A DNA stretch of 64,000 nucleotides from Acetitomaculum ruminis DSM 5522 (GTDB lineage Bacteria; Bacillota; Clostridia; Lachnospirales; Lachnospiraceae). Made by a program: the position numbers and the translations under genes. The notes below the pieces were generated by a model that was not told where the DNA came from, did no database searches, and saw nothing but the letters and a program-made list of their open reading frames with translations. Shown here in pieces: positions 33,907 through 43,394 of the stretch (positions are counted from its first letter, which is position 1; each line of letters opens with the position of its first letter). Location: positions 1-64,000 of the forward strand of contig NZ_FOJY01000010.1 in NCBI RefSeq assembly GCF_900112085.1, given 5' to 3'.

Positions 33907-36759
33907 ATGATAGAAAGAGATAAAAGAAGATTTATAAAAATAAAAGGGGCAAAAGAGCATAATCTTAAAAATATAGATGTGGATATACCAAGGGATGAAT
34001 TTGTTGTGCTGACAGGTCTTAGCGGTTCCGGAAAGTCTTCTTTGGCTTTTGACACGGTTTATGCAGAAGGCCAAAGAAGATATATGGAATCCCTTTCTTC
34101 CTACGCCAGAATGTTTCTTGGAAGAATGGAAAAACCGGATGTTGAAAAAATAGAAGGTCTTTCGCCGGCGGTTTCCATTGACCAGAAGTCCACAAACAGA
34201 AATCCCCGATCTACAGTAGGGACAGTTACTGAAATCTATGATTATTTAAGACTTTTATATGCAAGAATCGGTATACCCCATTGTCCAAAATGCAAAAAAG
34301 AAATTAAAAAGCAGACAGTTGATGAAATGGTAGACCAGGTTATGGCACTTCCCGAAAGGACCAAAATTCAGGTTTTATCTCCTGTTGTCAGAGGAAGAAA
34401 AGGTACCCATGTTAAGCTTTTAGAACAGGCGAAAAAAAGTGGTTATGTCAGAGTCATGGCAGATGGGGACATGTATGAACTAAGTGAAGAAATAACTCTG
34501 GATAAAAACAAAAAACATAATATTGAGATAGTAATAGACAGACTTGTTATAAAAGAAGGCCTGGAAAAGCGTCTTACGGATTCTTTGGAAAATGCCTTGA
34601 AATTATCAGGCGGCATGGCTATTGTGGATGTCATAGGAAAAGAAGCTATAAACTTTAGTCAAAATTTTGCCTGCAATGACTGTGGTATAAGCATTGACGA
34701 AGTAGAACCAAGAAGCTTTTCCTTTAATAATCCCTTCGGGGCTTGCCCTGAGTGTTATGGCTTAGGTTATAAGATGGAATTTGATGAAGATCTTATGATT
34801 CCGGACAAATCCTTAAGTATTATGGAGGGCTGCATTGTTGTTCTTGGATGGCAGTCTTGTAATGATAAAAAAAGCTATACCTATAGTACTTTGAAAGCCT
34901 TGTCTGATGAATATGGTTTTAGTCTTGAAACTCCTTTTAAGGATTATCCAAAGGATATTCATGACATACTTATCTATGGAACAAACGGAAAAAAAGTTGA
35001 GGTACATTATAAGGGACAGAGAGGCCAGGGAGTATATGACATAGCCTTTGAGGGGCTTATTGCAAATGTCAACAGAAGATACAGGGAAACTGCTTCTGAT
35101 GCCACTAAGCAGGAGTATGAGACTTATATGCGAATTACTCCTTGTAAATGCTGTAACGGACAGCGTTTAAAAAAAGAGTCTCTGGCTGTTACAATAGCGG
35201 ATAAAAATATTTATGAAATGACAGAATTATCTGTTAATAATCTCTATGAATTTTTGAATGATTTAAAGCTTACTAAACAGCAGCTTTTTATCGGTGAACA
35301 AATTTTAAAAGAAATAAAAGCCAGAATAAAATTCCTTTTGGATGTGGGACTGGATTATCTTTCTCTTTCAAGAGCCACAGGAACCCTATCAGGAGGAGAA
35401 GCCCAGCGTATAAGACTTGCAACCCAGATTGGATCAGGTCTTGTGGGAGTGGTATATATTCTCGACGAACCAAGTATAGGCCTTCACCAAAGGGATAATG
35501 AAAAGCTTTTAAATACCTTAAAATCCCTTAAGGATTTGGGAAATACCCTTATTGTGGTGGAACATGATGAAGATACCATGTTTGCAGCGGACAATATTAT
35601 AGATATAGGCCCGGGAGCAGGTTCTCATGGTGGAAAACTAGTGGCTCAGGGAACTGCTTATGAAATCATGGAAAATCCTGATTCCATTACAGGTGCTTAT
35701 TTAAGTGGAAAACTCTTTGTACCTATTCCTGAAACAAGAAGAATTCCTAATGGATGGTTAAAAATAAAAGGTGCTAAGGAAAATAATCTTAAAGATATAG
35801 ATGTGGATATTCCTTTAAAGGTTTTTACCTGTGTAACAGGGGTTTCCGGCTCTGGAAAAAGCTCTTTAATTAATGAAATATTGTATAAATCTTTAGCTAA
35901 AAAACTTAACAGGTCAAGATATATACCGGGAAATCACAAAGAAATAGAAGGAATAGAACAGCTTGACAAAGTAATAAACATAGACCAGTCACCTATTGGA
36001 AGAACTCCCCGTTCCAATCCTGCTACTTACACCGGAGTGTTTGATACCATTAGAAATCTCTTTGCCCAGACAGTTGATGCAAAATCAAGAGGATACGGAA
36101 AAGGAAGATTTAGTTTTAATGTGAAGGGTGGACGATGTGAGGCCTGCAGTGGAGACGGTATTATAAAGATAGAAATGCATTTTTTGCCTGATGTATATGT
36201 TCCTTGTGAGGTATGCCATGGAAAACGCTATAACAGGGAGACCTTAGAAGTAAAATACAAGGGTAAAAGCATTTATGATGTCCTTGACATGACAGTGGAA
36301 GAAGCTTTGAAATTCTTTGAAAATGTTCCGCTGTTACATAGAAAGATACAGACTCTTTACGATGTAGGACTTTCCTACATAAAATTAGGGCAGCCTTCCA
36401 CCCAGCTTTCAGGTGGTGAAGCCCAAAGAATTAAGTTGGCCAGCGAGTTAAGTAAAAGAAGTACCGGAAATACAATTTACATTCTGGATGAGCCTACTAC
36501 CGGCTTACATTTTGATGATGTAAACAAACTTGTAACCATACTACAAAGACTTACCCAACAGGGAAATACCGTAGTAGTAATAGAACACAATCTTGATGTT
36601 ATAAAAAATGCCGACTACATTATAGACATGGGACCTGAAGGCGGTGACGGTGGAGGATGTGTAATAGCAAAGGGTACTCCGGAAGAAGTTTCTAAAGTTA
36701 AAAAGTCCTATACAGGATACTTTATAGATAAGATTTTAAAAAAGGCAGGTAGAAAATAA
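33907..36759 (+). CDS. uvrA: Excinuclease ABC subunit A
   Basis: A 950-residue UvrA with both ABC modules: Walker [10 protein letters not shown] (about 37-45) and GVSGSGKSS (about 650-658), with two LSGGEAQRI signatures. Zinc modules have CPKC / CNDCG...CPECYGLG in the first half and CEACSGDG ... [10 protein letters not shown] in the second. UvrA recognises bulky DNA lesions with UvrB. It follows uvrB after 33 bp, with AGGAAAGAG upstream of ATG 33907. The stop TAA is directly followed by the TTG of the next gene. Confidence 0.97.
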   Translation: MIERDKRRFIKIKGAKEHNLKNIDVDIPRDEFVVLTGLSGSGKSSLAFDTVYAEGQRRYMESLSSYARMFLGRMEKPDVEKIEGLSPAVSIDQKSTNRNPRSTVGTVTEIYDYLRLLYARIGIPHCPKCKKEIKKQTVDEMVDQVMALPERTKIQVLSPVVRGRKGTHVKLLEQAKKSGYVRVMADGDMYELSEEITLDKNKKHNIEIVIDRLVIKEGLEKRLTDSLENALKLSGGMAIVDVIGKEAINFSQNFACNDCGISIDEVEPRSFSFNNPFGACPECYGLGYKMEFDEDLMIPDKSLSIMEGCIVVLGWQSCNDKKSYTYSTLKALSDEYGFSLETPFKDYPKDIHDILIYGTNGKKVEVHYKGQRGQGVYDIAFEGLIANVNRRYRETASDATKQEYETYMRITPCKCCNGQRLKKESLAVTIADKNIYEMTELSVNNLYEFLNDLKLTKQQLFIGEQILKEIKARIKFLLDVGLDYLSLSRATGTLSGGEAQRIRLATQIGSGLVGVVYILDEPSIGLHQRDNEKLLNTLKSLKDLGNTLIVVEHDEDTMFAADNIIDIGPGAGSHGGKLVAQGTAYEIMENPDSITGAYLSGKLFVPIPETRRIPNGWLKIKGAKENNLKDIDVDIPLKVFTCVTGVSGSGKSSLINEILYKSLAKKLNRSRYIPGNHKEIEGIEQLDKVINIDQSPIGRTPRSNPATYTGVFDTIRNLFAQTVDAKSRGYGKGRFSFNVKGGRCEACSGDGIIKIEMHFLPDVYVPCEVCHGKRYNRETLEVKYKGKSIYDVLDMTVEEALKFFENVPLLHRKIQTLYDVGLSYIKLGQPSTQLSGGEAQRIKLASELSKRSTGNTIYILDEPTTGLHFDDVNKLVTILQRLTQQGNTVVVIEHNLDVIKNADYIIDMGPEGGDGGGCVIAKGTPEEVSKVKKSYTGYFIDKILKKAGRK

Positions 36760-37341
36760 TTGAAAATCTGGATATGCAGACACGGACAAACCAATCTGAA
36801 TAAGAAAGAACTTATGCAGGGAAGGGTGGATGAACCTTTAAATGAAACCGGCATAAACCAGGCTAAAAAAGCCAGAAAACTTATAGGAGATATAAAGTTT
36901 GATGCAGTTTATGCCAGTCCTTTAAAAAGAGCACTCCTTACAGCTTCCATTATTGGAAATGTAGATATAAAGGATATCATTGTAGATGACAGGATTATTG
37001 AGACGGACTTTGGAAAATATGATTTGAAAAATTATCATAAAATGGGAGTAGCCATGACTTTATATTGGGCATTACCTGAAATATTTCCTGCTCCGGATAC
37101 TGTTGAGACGGTTTCTTCCATGGTTAAAAGAAGTCATTCTTTTTTAAAAGAACTGGAAAAAAAGGAATATGACAATGTTCTAGTCGTTTGCCATGGCGGG
37201 ATAATAAGAGCCTTATGCGGATATCTGGAAGATAAAAAAAATAAAATAAAATGGCGTCCAAAGCCAAAAAATTGTGAAATAAGGGTTTATTCATCTAAAA
37301 AGGGAAAGCATGACTTCTTAAAATCTTACAAAGAAAAGTAA
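36760..37341 (+). CDS. Histidine phosphatase (phosphoglycerate mutase-like)
   Basis: A 193-residue branch-1 histidine phosphatase: catalytic RHGQTNLNKKELMQGR (His8), YASPLKRALLTA, an acidic DRIIETDFGKYD segment, and the second His in VVCHGGIIRAL. Members include cobalamin phosphatases, broad phosphatases and mutases, so the substrate is open. Its start TTG touches the uvrA stop with no gap, with GCAGGTAGA upstream. It is therefore translationally coupled to the excision-repair operon, although no repair role is known. A perfect 14-bp terminator follows. Confidence 0.85.
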   Translation: MKIWICRHGQTNLNKKELMQGRVDEPLNETGINQAKKARKLIGDIKFDAVYASPLKRALLTASIIGNVDIKDIIVDDRIIETDFGKYDLKNYHKMGVAMTLYWALPEIFPAPDTVETVSSMVKRSHSFLKELEKKEYDNVLVVCHGGIIRALCGYLEDKKNKIKWRPKPKNCEIRVYSSKKGKHDFLKSYKEK

Positions 37342-37346
37342 CAAAA

Positions 37347-37384
37347 ATGCTCTAAACTTAGGCCATAAGTTTAGAGCATTTATT
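37347..37384 (+). terminator. Terminator of uvrB-uvrA-phosphatase operon
   Basis: ATGCTCTAAACTTA (37347-37360) pairs perfectly with TAAGTTTAGAGCAT (37366-37379), followed by TTATTAT. Confidence 0.85.
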
Positions 37385-37533
37385 ATAAGTATAAACTAAG
37401 TGAGCAAAATAAAGTAAGGATCCCCGGATAATTTAATTTTATATCACTAAATTATATAGGATTATCGGTAAGTAAGTTACTTCGTAAAAAATGATTTTTA
37501 TACAAAAAAAAACCGCTTACGCGGATAATCTTT
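37385..37533 (+). other. AT-rich gap upstream of element B
   Basis: No reading frame. GTAAGTAAGTTACTTCGT (37468-37485) has a small dyad (AAGTAA...TTACTT), and CCGC-TTAC-GCGG at 37513-37524 is a tetraloop hairpin just before element B. Nothing else recognised. Confidence 0.4.
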
Positions 37534-37611
37534 GGGGAGTGCAAGCTAGACACCTACGTGCCTAACTTGCTGAGTTATGAAAAACTATATTAGCTTGCTA
37601 GCTAGTACTCC
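37534..37611 (+). ncRNA. Candidate structured RNA (element B)
   Basis: A 78-nt stretch closed by GGAGT (37536-37540) and ACTCC (37607-37611), then AGCTAG/CTAGCT, with inner hairpins CAC-CTAC-GTG (37551-37560) and TAACT-TGCTG-AGTTA (37563-37577). GAAAAACTAT follows at 37579-37588 and TTGCTAG at 37595-37601. The same hairpin, the same following bases and the TTGCTAG occur in element A (4.2 kb). I do not recognise the family. No terminator lies directly behind it, so it could be part of the mreB upstream region. Confidence 0.45.
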
Positions 37612-37691
37612 TACAATATAAATGGTAATAATGATATAAATATGTCGAAAAAATAAAAAAAATATAAAAAGTACAGAATGAACCTGATAAG

Positions 37692-37705
37692 GTGCCAAAT
37701 CTGCA
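37692..37705. promoter_or_regulatory. Intergenic motif GTGCCAAATCTGCA (copy 3)
   Basis: Third copy of the 14-bp motif seen at 4111 and 15030. Here it lies about 90 bp upstream of the mreB -10 box. Confidence 0.3.
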
Positions 37706-37794
37706 CAAGTAACAAAAAATCAGGGAAATGTGGCAAAGACATAATCATTTTTGATAAAGATTAAAAAAAACTTTAAAATTATTTAAGATTTGTA

Positions 37795-37971
37795 TATAAT
37801 TATGTATTATAGACTCTTTATGAAGATTTATATAAAAAAGCAGGTCTAAAAAAGCTAATTGACCTGAAAAGCCCGACAAAAAACAGGCTTTTTATCAATT
37901 GGAAAAAATAAAATACATAATAAGAAGAAACGGGAAATATATTATTCCCGGTGTCCAGAAAGGGGAACAAA
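37795..37971 (+). promoter_or_regulatory. mreB promoter and structured leader (possible attenuator)
   Basis: TATAAT at 37795-37800 gives a ~165-nt leader. CAGGTC (37841-37846) pairs with GACCTG (37861-37866). Alternatively AATTGA (37857-37862) pairs with TCAATT (37895-37900), enclosing AAAAGCC/GGCTTTTT (37867-37893), a terminator-like hairpin. The first and second pairings overlap at 37861-37862, so they exclude each other. A third hairpin, CGGGAA/TTCCCG (37931-37950), lies just before the ribosome site AGGGG. Confidence 0.4.
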
Positions 37972-38976
37972 ATGTTAGCACCGGATATTGGAATCGATTT
38001 AGGTACAGCGAGTATTTTAGTTTATATAAAAGGCAAGGGCGTAGTATTAAAAGAACCCTCAGTAGTAGCCTTTGACAGAGACACGAATAAGATAAGAGCT
38101 ATTGGAGAAGAAGCAAGACTTATGCTTGGTAGAACTCCGGGAAATATAGTAGCGGTAAGACCACTTCGTCAGGGAGTTATTTCTGACTATACTGTTACTG
38201 AAAAAATGTTAAGACATTTTATTCAAAAAGCAGTAGGAAAAAGAAGCTTTAGAAAGCCGCGTATCAGTGTATGCGTACCAAGTGGAGTTACTGAAGTAGA
38301 AAAGAAAGCAGTTGAGGATGCTACCTACCAGGCAGGAGCCAGAGAGGTAATGATTATAGAAGAGCCTATAGCAGCTGCCATAGGAGCAGGTATTGATATA
38401 GTAAAACCTTGTGGAAATATGATTGTAGATATAGGTGGAGGTACTACAGATATTGCAGTTATATCTCTTGGAGGTACAGTAGTCAGCACCTCTATAAAGA
38501 TAGCAGGAGACGATTTTGATGAGGCTATAGTTCGTTATATGCGTAAAAAACATAATCTCCTTATAGGTGAAAGAACCGCAGAAAATATTAAAATTAAAAT
38601 TGGGTCTTGTTTTCCACGCGCAGAAGCCGATACATTAGATGTAAGAGGACGTAATCTTGTCACAGGACTTCCGAAAACTGTTACTGTTAGTTCAGAAGAG
38701 ACAGAGGAAGCTTTAAGAGAATCCACATTACAGATTGTTGAATCTGTTCATAGTGTATTGGAAAAAACACCTCCGGAACTTGCAGCAGATGTTGCAGACA
38801 GAGGAATTGTTCTAACCGGTGGTGGAGCTTTACTTAGAGGTTTGGAAGAATTAATAGAATCAAAAACAGGTATTAATACCATAACAGCTGATGATCCTAT
38901 GACTTGTGTTGCAATTGGAACAGGTAAGTGCGTTGAATTCTTATTCGGCGGCGGAGCCCATGAAGAAAGAAAATAA
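37972..38976 (+). CDS. mreB: MreB/Mbl-type cell-shape actin homologue
   Basis: 334 residues from ATG 37972, which has AAAGGGGAAC upstream; an in-frame GTG at 37951 is too far back. Actin-fold motifs are GIDLGTASILVY (phosphate 1), DIGGGTTDIAVISLGG (phosphate 2) and LTGGGALLRGLEELI (adenosine). MreB/Mbl filaments guide peptidoglycan synthesis and rod shape. Followed by flgF and flgG, the order matches mbl-flhO-flhP of Bacillus subtilis, so this is more likely the mbl paralogue than the mreBCD-linked one (no mreC/mreD here). Confidence 0.93.
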   Translation: MLAPDIGIDLGTASILVYIKGKGVVLKEPSVVAFDRDTNKIRAIGEEARLMLGRTPGNIVAVRPLRQGVISDYTVTEKMLRHFIQKAVGKRSFRKPRISVCVPSGVTEVEKKAVEDATYQAGAREVMIIEEPIAAAIGAGIDIVKPCGNMIVDIGGGTTDIAVISLGGTVVSTSIKIAGDDFDEAIVRYMRKKHNLLIGERTAENIKIKIGSCFPRAEADTLDVRGRNLVTGLPKTVTVSSEETEEALRESTLQIVESVHSVLEKTPPELAADVADRGIVLTGGGALLRGLEELIESKTGINTITADDPMTCVAIGTGKCVEFLFGGGAHEERK

Positions 38977-39019
38977 AAACAGATTTTAACAAGTCTTTGA
39001 TTTAAAGGGAGAACGGCAT

Positions 39020-39835
39020 ATGGTAAAGGGACTATATACAGCATACACCGGAATGATTTATCAGATGAAAAAAATGGATGTATTAACCAATAATCTGGCT
39101 AATGCAGATACTACAGGTTTTAAAAAGGAGGGAACCACTCAAATTGCTTTTGATGAGGTTCTTGCCGTTAAGATAAAGGATTCATCTGATTATAATCTGG
39201 CTAAAGGTATTGGAGATATCAGTCTGGGAACAAAGATAGGTCAGACCTATAGAGATTATTCTCAGGGAGCTTATGAAGTTACGGACAATACCTATGATTT
39301 AGCTATAGATGGAAATGGATTTTTTGCTGTGTCCTTTACAAACAAAGCAGGACAGTCATCAATTAAATACACCCGTGACGGTGCGTTCACACTTACAAAA
39401 GAAGGTTATTTGGTTACAAAAGACGGTGATTTCGTACTAAACCGTGATGCAGCGCTTTCTTCTAATGGAAATGTTGTAAATGGCATTCCACAAGGGGCTA
39501 TTCGTCTTGATACGGCTTTAGATACAACCATAGAATCATCGGGAGAAATTTATCAAAATGGAAATCTTGTTGGAACTATTGGACTTATAGATTTTGCTGA
39601 TTATAATTATCTGGAAAAATACGGAGAAAATATGTATCAGCCGGTGGCAGGTGCTACAGTTATCGATTCCAATGCCAGAATTGATCAGGGAAATCTGGAA
39701 AGATCAAATATTAATGTTGTTTCTGAAATGGTAGATATGATTCAGCTTACAAGAGCCTATGAAACAAATCAAAAGGTAATAACCACCATTGACGAGACCC
39801 TTGATAAAGCTGTTAATTCAGTTGGAGCATTATAA
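39020..39835 (+). CDS. flgF: Flagellar proximal/distal rod protein FlgF-like (FlhO)
   Basis: 271 residues with the flagellar rod/hook signature at the N-terminus (YTAYTGMIYQMKKMDVLTNN, then LANADTTGFKKE) and the matching C-terminal D0 coiled coil (NVVSEMVDMIQLTRAYETNQ, then KVITTIDETLDKAVNSVG). It would be exported through the flagellar type III system to build the rod. AAAGGGAG precedes ATG 39020. Together with the next gene it corresponds to B. subtilis flhO-flhP. Confidence 0.9.
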   Translation: MVKGLYTAYTGMIYQMKKMDVLTNNLANADTTGFKKEGTTQIAFDEVLAVKIKDSSDYNLAKGIGDISLGTKIGQTYRDYSQGAYEVTDNTYDLAIDGNGFFAVSFTNKAGQSSIKYTRDGAFTLTKEGYLVTKDGDFVLNRDAALSSNGNVVNGIPQGAIRLDTALDTTIESSGEIYQNGNLVGTIGLIDFADYNYLEKYGENMYQPVAGATVIDSNARIDQGNLERSNINVVSEMVDMIQLTRAYETNQKVITTIDETLDKAVNSVGAL

Positions 39836-39918
39836 TAACAAGATGATAATATGAAAAGTAAGTTGAAATAGTTAAGCCTTGAATAATTCTTTTTATTCAA
39901 AGCCAGGAGGTGGTATTT

Positions 39919-40734
39919 ATGATGAGAGCACTTTGGTCTGCAGCATCAGGAATGATTTCACAGCAGACAAATGTAGATACAATATCAAATAATATAGCTA
40001 ATGTTAATACAGTAGGATATAAAACAGAAAAAGCAGAGTTTAAATCACTTTTATATCAAACCATACAATCGCCAACTACTACTGCAAACGGCGCCAGAAA
40101 GCCAATTGATGCCCAGGTGGGGTTAGGCTCAAGGACTGCGTCCATAACATCCTATTTTACCCAGGGTTCTTTAATCGACTCAGAAAATGATACTGCATTT
40201 GCTATTGAAGGAAGAGGATTCTTTGCAATAAGAGGCGAGAATGGAGAAACTTATTATACCAGAAATGGAAACTTTGGACTTGCAGTGGGAAATCAGGGGA
40301 TGCTTCTTACCGATTCAGATGGACATCCTGTACTTGACACTCAGGGAAATATAATAAGTTTTCCGGCAGATATGAAATCCAGCGCATTGGTTGCTGACAG
40401 GGACGGTTCATTTTATCTGAAAAATAATGATGGCAGTATTACAGATTTAAATATACAAATCGGTCTTTTCCAGTTTAGTAATCCGGCAGGATTAAAGAAA
40501 TTACCGGGAACTATATATGAAGTAACAGATGCTTCGGGAGAAGCCATGAACGAAGCTACAACACCGGGACTTATTATAAGTTCCATAAAACAGGGCTATC
40601 TCGAAAATTCCAATGTTCAGGTAGCTGACGAAATGGTAAATCTTATAGTTGCCCAAAGAGCTTATGAGATGAACTCAAAAGCTATTCAGGCAGCAGATGA
40701 TATGTTAAATACAGCAAATAATCTTAGAAGATAG
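39919..40734 (+). CDS. flgG: Flagellar distal rod protein FlgG-like (FlhP)
   Basis: 271 residues from ATG 39919 (CCAGGAGGTGG upstream); a GTG at 39910 overlaps that site. N-terminal SGMISQQTNVDTISNNIANV then NTVGYKTEKAEF, and C-terminal NVQVADEMVNLIVAQRAYEM then NSKAIQAADDMLNTANNL are typical FlgG. Forms the distal rod of the flagellum. It lies 83 bp after flgF, and its stop is 11 bases before flgJ. Confidence 0.93.
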   Translation: MMRALWSAASGMISQQTNVDTISNNIANVNTVGYKTEKAEFKSLLYQTIQSPTTTANGARKPIDAQVGLGSRTASITSYFTQGSLIDSENDTAFAIEGRGFFAIRGENGETYYTRNGNFGLAVGNQGMLLTDSDGHPVLDTQGNIISFPADMKSSALVADRDGSFYLKNNDGSITDLNIQIGLFQFSNPAGLKKLPGTIYEVTDASGEAMNEATTPGLIISSIKQGYLENSNVQVADEMVNLIVAQRAYEMNSKAIQAADDMLNTANNLRR

Positions 40735-40745
40735 GAGGTATTTAA

Positions 40746-41087
40746 ATGGACTCAATAAGCAGTTTATTAGGTAATGTAACAAACACTATAGAAAACGCCT
40801 CCAATACTTCTTTGTCAAACACTTTATCAAAGGATTTGTCAAAGTCTAAAGACGATGAGCTAATGGGTGCATGCAGAGGGTTTGAAGCTTATTTTTTGGA
40901 GCAGATTTTTAAAGAAATGGAAAAAAGTATTCCAAGAAGTGAAGAAACTTCCACATATGCATCATCACTGTATGACTATTCAAAGGATAGTCTGATTAAA
41001 GAATACTCAAACCTTGCAGCAAAACAAAACAGTCTTGGACTGGCACAGACCCTTTATCAGCAAATGAAAAGAAATTATGACGTATAA
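40746..41087 (+). CDS. flgJ: Rod-binding protein, FlgJ N-terminal domain only
   Basis: 113 residues. The core CRGFEAYFLEQIFKEMEKSI (about 43-62) and the C-terminal LAAKQNSLGLAQTLYQQM match the FlgJ rod-binding domain. The peptidoglycan hydrolase domain present in proteobacterial FlgJ is absent, as is usual in Firmicutes. The N-terminal ~40 residues are Ser/Asn-rich and probably disordered. AGGAGGTATTTAA precedes ATG 40746. The 3' end overlaps recD2 by 11 bp. Confidence 0.88.
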   Translation: MDSISSLLGNVTNTIENASNTSLSNTLSKDLSKSKDDELMGACRGFEAYFLEQIFKEMEKSIPRSEETSTYASSLYDYSKDSLIKEYSNLAAKQNSLGLAQTLYQQMKRNYDV

Positions 41088-43320
41088 TAATTCAATAAGT
41101 GGATATATAGAACATATAGTTTTCAGAAATGATGAGAACGGATATACTGTTTGTAAAATTTTAGATGATAATGATGAACAGTCGACATTGGTCGGCTGTT
41201 TTTCCTATATCAGTGAGGGAGAGTATATTATTGCAAAAGGAGAATACATAAAGCATCAGATATATGGTGATCAGTTTAGAATGGATTCTTATGAAATTGC
41301 AGTACCCGCCACTGAAACAGCCCTTTTGAAATACTTAGGCTCAGGAGCTGTAAAAGGCATCGGGCCCACTCTTGCCAAAAGAATAGTGGATAAATTTAAG
41401 GAAGATACCTTAAGAATCTTAGAAGAAGAACCGGAGTGTCTGGCAAAAGTTAAGGGAATCAGTAACAGAATGGCGGCAGATATCTCAAGTCAGTTTTGTG
41501 AGCGTTTCGGATTAAGAAGAGCCATGATTTTTTTGGGAGAATATGGCATATCCATGAATCTTGCTACAAAAATCTACGACAAATACCAGGATGGCATATA
41601 CAAAATAATAAAAGAAAACCCTTATAAAATAGCTGATGACATATCAGGTGTGGGTTTTAGGACGGTAGATGAAATTGCTAAAAAATCAGGCATAAAAACA
41701 GACTCAGATTACAGGATAAGAAGCGGATTGATATATACCTTATCTTTGGCAAGTCTGGATGGACATACCTGTTTACCAAAAACACTACTTGTCTCAAAGG
41801 CTGAGGAAATATTGGGGGTTTTGGGGGAAGAAATAGAAAGATGCATAATGGACCTTGCCATAGACAGAAAAGTAATAATAAAAACATTTGATGAAGACCA
41901 GGCAGTATTTCTTTCAAAATATTATCACATGGAACAGGCCATAGCTTCCAATTTGCTGGCTTTAAATGCCAATTATGACATAGACAAAAAGCAGATGAAA
42001 AAGATAATAGAATATGCACAAAAAGAGTCAGATATTGTCCTTGACGAGGATCAACTTGCAGCAGTTGAGGCGGCATTTTCCTACGAGGTATTAATAATAA
42101 CCGGCGGCCCTGGAACAGGAAAAACCACCACTATAAATACCATAATAGGTTGCTTTGAAAGAATGAGCCTTGATATAGTTTTGGCGGCACCTACAGGCAG
42201 GGCAGCTAAAAGAATGAATGAAGCCACGAAAAAAGAGGCAAAAACCATACACAGAATGCTGGAATTATCAGGAGGAATAGAAGACAATGCCAGCAGGGAG
42301 AATTTTGGCAGGAATGAAGAATATCCGATAGAGGCAGATGTAATAATAATAGATGAGATGTCCATGGTGGATATTCCCCTTATGAATGCAATTTTAAAGG
42401 CAACAGCCAAAGGCACAAGGCTGATATTTACAGGAGATGCAAACCAGCTTCCTTCTGTGGGTCCTGGAAGCGTACTAAAAGATTTAATTGCTTCAAAAGC
42501 CTTTAAAGTAATTACCTTAAAAAAGATATTCAGACAGGCGATGGAAAGTGATATTGTCATAAATGCTCATAAAATAAACGAGTCAGAGGAAATAGTTCTT
42601 GATAATAAAAGCAAGGATTTCTTTTTCTTAAAAAGATACAATGCCGATGTAATAATAAGTGTAATGCTTCAGCTTTTACTAAACAAATTGCCAAAATATG
42701 TAGAGGCAGAGCCCTTTGACATACAGATATTATCCCCTATGAGAAAGGGTGTTTTGGGAGTGGACAGATTAAACCAGGTCTTGCAAGAATACCTTAATCC
42801 TCTTGAAGATAATAAAAAACAAAAAGAATATAACGGTAAAATCTTCAGAGAAGGTGATAAGGTGATGCAGATAAAAAATAATTATCAGCTGGAGTGGGAG
42901 ATAAAAGGTAAATACAATATCCCGGTGGAATCAGGCATGGGGATTTTTAACGGTGATATGGGAATTATAAAGGAAATCAACGAATTCGCAGGAGAGATGC
43001 TTATAGAGTTTGATGATAAAAAAGAAGTATCCTATAGTTTTAAAAACCTTAATGAAATAGAACATGCTTATGCTATAACTATTCACAAATCCCAGGGAAG
43101 TGAGTATCCGGCGGTAATTATACCATTATTAAACGGACCCAGGATGCTTATGAACAGAAATTTGATTTATACTGCCATAACCAGGGCAAAACGCTGTGTA
43201 ATTTTAGTGGGAGATGAAAATGTTTTTTACGACATGGTAGATAATGTCAGTGAAAAACATAGATACAGCGGTTTAAAGGATAGAATAACAGAGATAAAAT
43301 CAATAGAAAATTTTAATTGA
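41077..43320 (+). CDS. recD2: RecD-like DNA helicase (RecD2)
   Basis: A 747-residue SF1B helicase. The N-terminal OB-like domain is GYIEHIVFRNDENGYTVCKI, followed by HhH-like repeats (GSGAVKGIGPTLAKRIVDKF near 90-109, and later VKGISNRMAADI, ISGVGFRTVDEIA). Walker A is ITGGPGTGKTTTINTI (about 342-357), Walker B is IIIDEMSMVD, and motif VI region is YAITIHKSQGSEYPAVIIP then NLIYTAITRAK. RecD2 works outside RecBCD in Firmicutes DNA repair. It overlaps flgJ by 11 bp, so it is translationally coupled to flagellar genes; I know of no functional reason. Normal length. Confidence 0.93.
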   Translation: MTYNNSISGYIEHIVFRNDENGYTVCKILDDNDEQSTLVGCFSYISEGEYIIAKGEYIKHQIYGDQFRMDSYEIAVPATETALLKYLGSGAVKGIGPTLAKRIVDKFKEDTLRILEEEPECLAKVKGISNRMAADISSQFCERFGLRRAMIFLGEYGISMNLATKIYDKYQDGIYKIIKENPYKIADDISGVGFRTVDEIAKKSGIKTDSDYRIRSGLIYTLSLASLDGHTCLPKTLLVSKAEEILGVLGEEIERCIMDLAIDRKVIIKTFDEDQAVFLSKYYHMEQAIASNLLALNANYDIDKKQMKKIIEYAQKESDIVLDEDQLAAVEAAFSYEVLIITGGPGTGKTTTINTIIGCFERMSLDIVLAAPTGRAAKRMNEATKKEAKTIHRMLELSGGIEDNASRENFGRNEEYPIEADVIIIDEMSMVDIPLMNAILKATAKGTRLIFTGDANQLPSVGPGSVLKDLIASKAFKVITLKKIFRQAMESDIVINAHKINESEEIVLDNKSKDFFFLKRYNADVIISVMLQLLLNKLPKYVEAEPFDIQILSPMRKGVLGVDRLNQVLQEYLNPLEDNKKQKEYNGKIFREGDKVMQIKNNYQLEWEIKGKYNIPVESGMGIFNGDMGIIKEINEFAGEMLIEFDDKKEVSYSFKNLNEIEHAYAITIHKSQGSEYPAVIIPLLNGPRMLMNRNLIYTAITRAKRCVILVGDENVFYDMVDNVSEKHRYSGLKDRITEIKSIENFN

Positions 43321-43394
43321 TTATTTATTAATGTTTTAGAAAAATTTGTCAGATTATAAAGAATCATTTGTTAGGATAGAAAGGAAGTTGTGAA

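Noticed and set aside
33615-34055. 146-codon minus-strand ORF opposite uvrB/uvrA
   Set aside because: It overlaps conserved genes on the other strand; Ser/Leu/Phe-rich shadow frame without a ribosome site.
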